Shown here: positions 57,719 to 64,000 of the stretch, in pieces
Layout: each line of letters opens with the position of its first letter
How positions within the stretch are numbered: position 1 is the stretch's first letter
Origin: Gnetum montanum
Lineage: Eukaryota > Streptophyta > Gnetopsida > Gnetales > Gnetaceae
Direction: 5' to 3'
DNA length: 64,000 bases
Assembly: GCA_015680685.1 (NCBI GenBank)
Contig: MNCI01037953.1
Coordinates: forward strand, 993,264-1,057,263
Made by a program: the position numbers and the translations under genes
Notes under the pieces: generated by a model
Databases searched by the model: none
Seen by the model: only the letters and a program-made list of their open reading frames with translations
What the model was told of the DNA's origin: nothing

Positions 57719-59095
57719 TATAGCACCTAGAAAATTTGATTGCTAGAAGAACCAAAAATCGTAGGTGTAATAGCCTAACCTTGGATCCAAATGGCCTCTA
57801 AGAAATAGGATCCAAGGTACCCTAGAGTGTTTTTTCGATCACCCAAGGGCTTAAAAAATGTAAATAGAAATAGAATTGTAGATTTGAACAAAAATAAACA
57901 CAAAGATTAAATTTGAAATAAATTCTGCATAAAAAGAGAACTGTAAACTGTATTGAATAGCAAGAAAAATGCTTAAAGTATGGAGTTCAATTGATTACAA
58001 ATTGTGTGCTAAAATGCATAAGAAGTTCACTAGAATGGAGCTTGAAGCTTGTTGGAGTTGGTAGGTTGTGTTCTATAGTTAAACTCCACAATCCAACTTC
58101 TTTCCAACACTGACCATTGAGAACTCTTTGTTGGTTTTCACTCAAGTTTGCAACTTTTGCTATTGGTGGTGTAAATAGTGGTGTGAACTCTTGTTCCAAT
58201 GGTACTACGCTAAGAGTCTCTGGATGCTCAATGTAGATGCCAAATGGAATTCAAGCATTCAAGGTTTCTATGGTGGTATGGGTGGTGATAATGTTTGAAA
58301 AGCAAAAATGTTTTTAAAACCTATGTGTTTAAGTTTGGCTTTTATAGGTTTTAGGTTGCTAATTTTAGATTGAAAATTTCTACCATGATTACTAAAAAAT
58401 TGGTGTTTATTTGCAAGCATAACAGCTATGATTTCTAGAGTAGTTATCCATTTATGGCAGGTTTTGATACACCAAAGCTATCAAAACCCATTTGAATACT
58501 ATAAATAGTAAATATACTTTTGCTACTATGTTGGCCTTAGAGGAATACACTAACATTTGTTGGAATCTACTAGAAATGTGGTGACTATGTTGGACAAACT
58601 ATAGCTACTAGAAATCCATGATGACTACATTGATCATGTTTCCACCATTGAAAAACTATCACGACTACGCTGGCCACTGTTAGGAAAATGAAATGCCCAA
58701 TAGCTCTAATGCTGGATGTCTGTAGCTACACTAGATTTTTTGGTGACTATGCTAGTTTTTGCTAAAAAGAATAAAAATTCAACCTCATCTATCCTAGTGA
58801 TAGGTGGTTCTAGCATGGTTGAGGCTATACCCCCATAAAAACCCAAGAATATGCCAAATTTGACAATCCCCAAGGCATTTTGAGCCTTCCCAAGCCCATA
58901 TATAGACATGACATTACTTTTTCCACTTTGGAAGTAAGGAAGTAGCACTTTATGAGGCATTTTTCAACCCCAAAAAGTTAAAGTATGAAAAACTGTAGCT
59001 CAAGGGTCACAAACATTACATTTACAATAAAATCTTACCTCAAGTTGGATGGTAAAAGTTACAAGTTACAAATGCATTTTCTTGGTGGTGTTTCA
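57719..59095 (-). repeat. 5' LTR of E1 (1377 bp)
   Basis: It starts TGAAACACCACCAAGA on the minus strand and ends CTAGGTGCTATA, where the final CA has become TA. It aligns with 19796-21176 over its full length. GTAGT follows at 59096-59100. E4 LTRs share the first eleven bases. Confidence 0.87.
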
Positions 59096-59100
59096 GTAGT

Positions 59101-59533
59101 CATACTCACATTACTATAATATAAAATATTAAATTTCTAAGTACAAGAGAGTAAGGTACATGTAAAATAAAGTGCTTTAAAGTAAACTAAATGCTAATCC
59201 AAGTGCTAAAATAGAAAAAATAAATCTTGATTTTGTTATTATCATGTAGAAGTATACAGGCGTATCTTGCACATAAATAAAATTATGTACAATCAATTCT
59301 ATTCATGTTGTAGACACAGAGGGAAATTTAGCTAATTCATATGGAGAAAAACTTCAGGAACTTCACTACATTATTGACTGAATGGTTCATAAATGTAGAT
59401 GATACGCACATTTATATAGGCTTCAAACCATAGGGCATTGATGCATATATGCCAACACATCCAAGGATGTGTCAATGAGGCTATGTTAATGAGGATGCAT
59501 CAACATATCTACCTAACATATGATGATTTATCA
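59101..59533 (-). repeat. 5' LTR of E6, upstream half (split by E1)
   Basis: The minus strand starts TGATAAATCATCATATG, akin to the E2 LTR start TGATGAATCATG, and contains a TATATAAA box (59411-59418). It ends at E1 and continues at 19795 downwards. The joined halves match E2 across the junction. Confidence 0.75.
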
Positions 59534-59744
59534 AAGATGAATAGAACAAAATGAGACCTTTACACTTCTTAGCCTACCTCTAGCTATTATTCCCAATAGT
59601 GCATAATTATGAAATTCTATTGTGTGAAAAGTTATGAAGAAAGTAGAAAAGTGTTCTAAATGATAACTTTCTCTTCTTGGAAGGATCATTTTTGCAACTA
59701 TATGAAGATTAAAGAAATTATTAGGAATTATATTTGAAGAAGTA
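59534..59744. other. Interval outside the stack without recognised content
   Basis: Sequence upstream of the E6 LTR start. No motif is seen; if E6 is complete at this end, this is its old target site flank. Confidence 0.4.
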
Positions 59745-60850
59745 ATAATGTTCTTCATAGATTTGCTTAAGTTAAGTGGAATATTTATAATCTTCCCAAA
59801 GAGAAAGATGGCCTTGGAGTTAATAGCTTTAATGACAAATCTTTGATGCTATTTGCAAAATATGTTTTGGAATAATGGATGGTATGAAGAGCTAGAAGAA
59901 GCTAGTTATACTTTATTTTTAGCAAATAGATAATAATCTTTCTCTTTCTTATTGATCTTAACTAAATTGAGTTGTTCCTAGGATTTCCTTGAAGATTAAA
60001 TGCTCCACGTTTCTTCAAGCTATATGACAAAAAATAGTAGGTTGGTTTAAAAATTTTAAGGTGGTTTCCTAAGTATGAAAATATTTCCATAATTTAGTTG
60101 CTTTCATTATGGTGGTTTATAGCTACTACCCCTTTAATAAATTTCCAAATTATTACTAATTCAAAATTGGGATAGTATTGTATGTGAATTAAGGATTATG
60201 CAAGAGGAGGTTATTATTCACAAGTATCATACTTTTAATAACTATCATTATTTTCTATAGCTAATCCTTTTAATTGTTGAAGCTCAACATCAAACTCATG
60301 AATCTTCTTTTTGGAAATTGTAGGATAATTGGATTTGGAATGATGGTTCTAATATTTCTAACTTAATACTATTTAAATGCATGAGTAAGGTGTTTTAAGA
60401 GAACTTCATTTTTAATATTTGAATCATAAATGATGTATCAACAAGAGCTTTGATAAATTTAAAATCACTTTTTAGAAATTATGAAAAATTATTGGGCAAC
60501 CTAAGATTAAATTTTTCATATGATCATTACTTAAGAATGAACTTCCAATGGTTGTAAGAATGCAACAAGTTGGGCTTGATACTCCTCAATGTGCTTTTTA
60601 TGATTCCTCAAATTTTCTTTTGTATTTGTTTTTGAATTAGCTAATAATAAAACCTATGATGACTCTTGTGTTTAAGTAGAAATTTCCTATATTTTCATTA
60701 CCTCCTACTCTTACTAATTATATTTTATTTATTATTTTAATTCCTAGAGAAGGTTTGTGTATTTTAAACTTTTTTACTTATTTGGAAGAAATGAAATGAG
60801 CATTTATTCAAGAATTGTCAAGTTTCTATTTTAGCTAGTGCTATTTTTTT
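59745..60850 (+). pseudogene. LINE-type (non-LTR) reverse transcriptase C-terminal relic
   Basis: The reading VKWNIYNLPKEKDGLGVNSF with NDKSLMLFAKYVL at about 59778-59880 matches the conserved W..IC.PK..GGLG...... .N.ALL.KW segment after the RT domain of plant LINEs. Near 60790-60830 an EHLFKNCQVS reading fits the HLFxxC end of the zf-RVT zinc-finger domain. The intervening sequence is shifted and full of stops. LINE RT acts by target-primed reverse transcription; only a decayed 3' part is present. Confidence 0.5.
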
Positions 60851-63159
60851 TACCATCTATTTCTTCCTTTAGCTTCAACTTCTTAGCAATGATGGATCTA
60901 CTATAGTTAGAAATAAATATGTTCTTCTTCTTAAATGGCTTAATGGTTGAGAAGCTCTATTTGTTCTCCTTCACTAAGAGGTTGCCTTTATTTGGTGTAT
61001 TTTATAAGCTTATCCTTCTTGAGCATGTAACAAATTAAATCTATCTTTTACTATTGAATTATTGGTGGAGAGTTTTGTTATTATGGCTTCACCATAGCTA
61101 TCAGTTTCATAATCTCACCTATTATCATTGATGGCTCCTTTATTATAGTTGTTATATGTTGTAAATATGAGTTTGGATATCTTTAGGCATTTTAGAAAGT
61201 TATATATATATTTGTTTATATAATCTTCTTTCCTATTTTTCTAATAAATTGATTTCAATATTTTTGTGGGATACATCAATAACAACCCCTTTCCCTCCCT
61301 ATAAAGCTTCTTAGTATTTCTAATAAGATGTGCATCGTATCCAAGGATGAAGTAAATATATGTATTGGAACCTCTAAATATTTGAGGTTAGATTGAATAT
61401 CATATTATAACATTGTTTAATAAATAAGGGTGAAAATAAAATGACAAAAAAATTTGATAATATTTAAAGAAAATAACATAAATTAACAAACATTACATCA
61501 TGAACCTATAAGTTAGAAAGTTATGTAATATAAGGAAATAAATAAATAAATTTTCCTTCCTTAAATTTAATAACATTTATTAATTTTTAATATATCCATT
61601 TTCCTATTTCTTACTACTATCTTAAAAAATATCTTCTAAGGAATCTCTAATAATGGAAAAGCATATATCATAATGGTTATTTAGTAATTCTTTAGAAGAA
61701 CATCCTAGAAAAACTTTTCTAACATGGGCAACAACTAGAGTAGCATGTTTTAATATCATAGGGTAAATTAATTCTTAATAAAAATAAACTTTAGATATTC
61801 TCTTTTCCATTTTTTCTTCTTCAAATATCAATGTTGCACTAATATTTGTAGTATTTACCAAAGGCATATGAAGTAAAAATTTTAGCATCTCAAGTAATAT
61901 GATAATGTCTAACCTACTACTCCATGATAAAAAATCTTAATGTTTGCATGTTTAAGATTAAGTTCTCATTCTTGGTATGTTGTGGCAAGCCAAGTAAGAT
62001 ATAAATATAGTTGTCATTTTCTATCATGACTAAAATGGAATAATTTAAACATGTTTTTTTTATCATCACCTTTAATTTGAGGACTTGATTATTAGAAAGA
62101 TGGATAAGGACAAATGATGAAAGGACATGTTAAATAGTGTTGATGTAGAAAACATTTGAAATGGTATGCAAACTACCATTTACTAAATCTATAACATCAA
62201 ATTGATTAAAAATGACATAGAAAATTGTTCATATTGTTGAAAAGTTTATTTTGGTTTACTAAATTTACAAGCTTACTAGTATGAAAAGTTATTATTAACA
62301 TAACCATTTATCTTTGTCCGATAAGAATCTCATGCTAAATTGTGTCTTCATTCATAGCATTAGATCCTCTATTTTTAATTATTATTTCTTACGCAAGTGC
62401 AATTGATTTTTTTCCATGAGTGCAAGATTCTTCTATTATGAAGGTGAACTTTTTCATTGGTAGAGAAAAATCAATACAATCATGAAAAAATTGATTTTTC
62501 TTTGAAGAAACTTGAATATCTATCTGTTGTATTAGTAAGTTATAATTATGCTCTTATGCTACTTCACCACAAACATTTTGTAGAATCTTTTGAAATTTTA
62601 TAGGGACTACCACTTGAAGTGATGGTAAGGTGATTATTTCTCAAGTCATAAGACATGGGTTTGAGCTTTAGCATAGCTATTTGAAAGAGGCTAAATGTTT
62701 GCTCATCCATTGATCATCCTAGGACCCTAATTTTCTAGAATGAGAATTGAGCATGTGAGTGATGATCCTTTATTAATATTGAATGTTCCCATGTTATCTA
62801 TAGATAGTATCTTTAAATATCTCTTACACTTAGATTGATATCATATGGAATCTATTTTCAAATTTTGCACAAGTAGTTATGATAGGTCACTAAGTAATAT
62901 ATTAGATATAATTCCAAGATGTTGAACAGATAAAAAATAATTTTAAGTAGATAATATATTCATTCAAGAAATTTGACAGCATCCAAACTCTTTTCATTAT
63001 TGAGCATGTAGTTAACAATGGTGAGTTTATCTTAGTAATAAAGATAAATTCTTAATTTTCTAAAATGACATTTTTTGTGCTATTTGAAGAAATTACAAAT
63101 AAAGATCTAACTCTTCATAGAAGTGAATGATGAAAATGAACTTATGTAGCTAACCCCAT
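60851..63159. other. AT-rich interval without recognised gene
   Basis: No open frame above about 60 codons, no LTR ends and no tandem array was found on either strand. It contains A/T runs, including ATATATATA near 61203. Confidence 0.5.
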
Positions 63160-64000
63160 TTTGTTAAGATAAGACTATGATGTTTGTACTATCCGAAATC
63201 ATCGGTGCAAGGCTGGAATGAAACAAACACTGGAAGATCCATAGAAGAAATACAGAAGACCCTACCTTCACTTGAGGGCAAGCTAGAATGGATAAAGGTA
63301 GAGTGCCTTGAATGGTCTGCACGTAGATCAAACGAAGACTTCCCCAACATACGCACTTTGCAATGTGTTGGGTTATACGTAAACGATGCACGTTAAACGT
63401 AAACCATAACGTAAATAGGCACAATAACGTAAACGAGAATGTAAATGTAAACTAGAAAAAAAAAGAAAACTACAGTAAATCTGGGCAAAATGTAAACTAT
63501 TTTGTATCAAAAAATGATTACAGTGTGCATTGGTCAGAATGCAGTTGTGGATTGATTAGAAGGCAGACGTTTAGCCCTAGTGGATGATGACGGGTGCTGG
63601 AAGATGTAGGTTTTGGGTTGCAGGGAAATGTAGCATCCAAATCTAATTCCCAATGTACAGAGGTTGATGCCCAGATCTACTAAGTGTCCCCAATTCAATT
63701 TTTTGTGTCTGTTTGTAAAAATTGCCAACCTCGATCTAGTGAAAAATCAAGGTTTTTATATGATCTTGAGCATTAGATTCGGATCTGGGAGGAGATGAGT
63801 GGCTATGAGGTGAGAAAAATTTGGATTGGGAGACAGGTGGATACATTACAACTGTATAGCTTATAGTGTACATGCTAGTGTATGAACACCCAGCGTACAG
63901 GCTTGGAACACTCAAAAAACTTAAAATTTACCAAAGAATTTGTATGTTACAATAAGAATGATGTCTCTGGCTTTTGGATCCATGCTTTGGCCCACTGTTT
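63160..64000. other. CpG-richer right edge with ACGTAAAC reiterations
   Basis: GC and CpG content rise after 63180. A 70-codon open stretch at 63184-63396 (IQKTLPSLEGKLEWIKVECL) matches no family I know. From 63374 to 63460, ACGTAAAC, ACGTTAAACG and ATGTAAAC recur about seven times. The segment may be the edge of a younger element or of a host gene beyond the window; neither can be shown here. Confidence 0.4.

Larger units (their letters stand above)
19796..59095 (-). mobile_element. E1: non-autonomous Tat-like LTR retrotransposon, about 17 kb plus a 22.2-kb nested insertion
   Basis: Two minus-strand LTRs of 1377 bp (57719-59095, 5') and 1381 bp (19796-21176, 3') bound it, with a perfect GTAGT target duplication at 19791-19795 and 59096-59100. 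Internal order, read on the minus strand: primer site, leader, gag-protease (56860 to 53570), E2 insertion, 33-36-bp minisatellite, antisense intron-bearing gene, 190-bp dyad array, block shared with E0, pol stub, polypurine tract. RT core, RNase H and integrase are absent. LTR ends, primer site and polypurine tract match E4, so the two belong to one family. Confidence 0.88.

Noticed and set aside
1-64000. tRNA or rRNA genes
   Set aside because: No cloverleaf with A and B boxes and no rRNA-like block was seen. The tRNA-like segments are only primer binding sites of 16-18 bases.

Overview
The window is plant nuclear DNA: AT-rich, depleted of CpG in most parts, and built almost entirely from decayed Ty3/gypsy LTR retrotransposons. 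No intact host gene was found. The large amount of old nested insertions suggests a large, slowly purged genome such as a gymnosperm's, but the species cannot be named from this sequence. All alignments below were done by eye.

Layout. An old plus-strand Tat-type element (called E0) fills about 1080-6265: reverse transcriptase, dual RNase H, integrase and a 3' LTR. A broken, intronless CCR4-like deadenylase copy follows (6556-7635), then a solo LTR (8081-8654), then a plus-strand Athila-like element E5 (from 8724) with 5' LTR, primer site, gag, protease, RT and integrase. From 18290 to 59533 lies one nested stack. E6 is a minus-strand Athila-like element whose LTR was split by E1. E1 (19796-59095, minus strand, target duplication GTAGT) is a roughly 17 kb non-autonomous Tat-like element. 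E1 was split by E2 (30919-53152, plus strand, target duplication AAGAG), an Athila-like element with a gag-pol relic. E2 was invaded by a solo LTR, E3 (35408-36009), and by E4 (38931-51330), a 12.4 kb non-autonomous relative of E1. Right of the stack are a LINE relic and a CpG-richer edge with no recognised gene.

Most notable is the E1/E4 family. The two copies share LTR ends, primer site, polypurine tract and a gag-protease polyprotein, but neither encodes full RT, RNase H or integrase. In their place each carries different cargo. E1 holds an antisense, intron-containing, now dead gene (25777-30221), a tandem array of dyad-symmetric repeats with a period near 190 bp, and a stub of pol. E4 holds a truncated GNAT acetyltransferase domain. 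They presumably relied on an autonomous partner for RT and integrase; E0 shares about 1 kb with E1 and is a candidate relative. Premature stops and primer-site changes are nearly all C-to-T or G-to-A, as expected from decay of methylated, silenced DNA.
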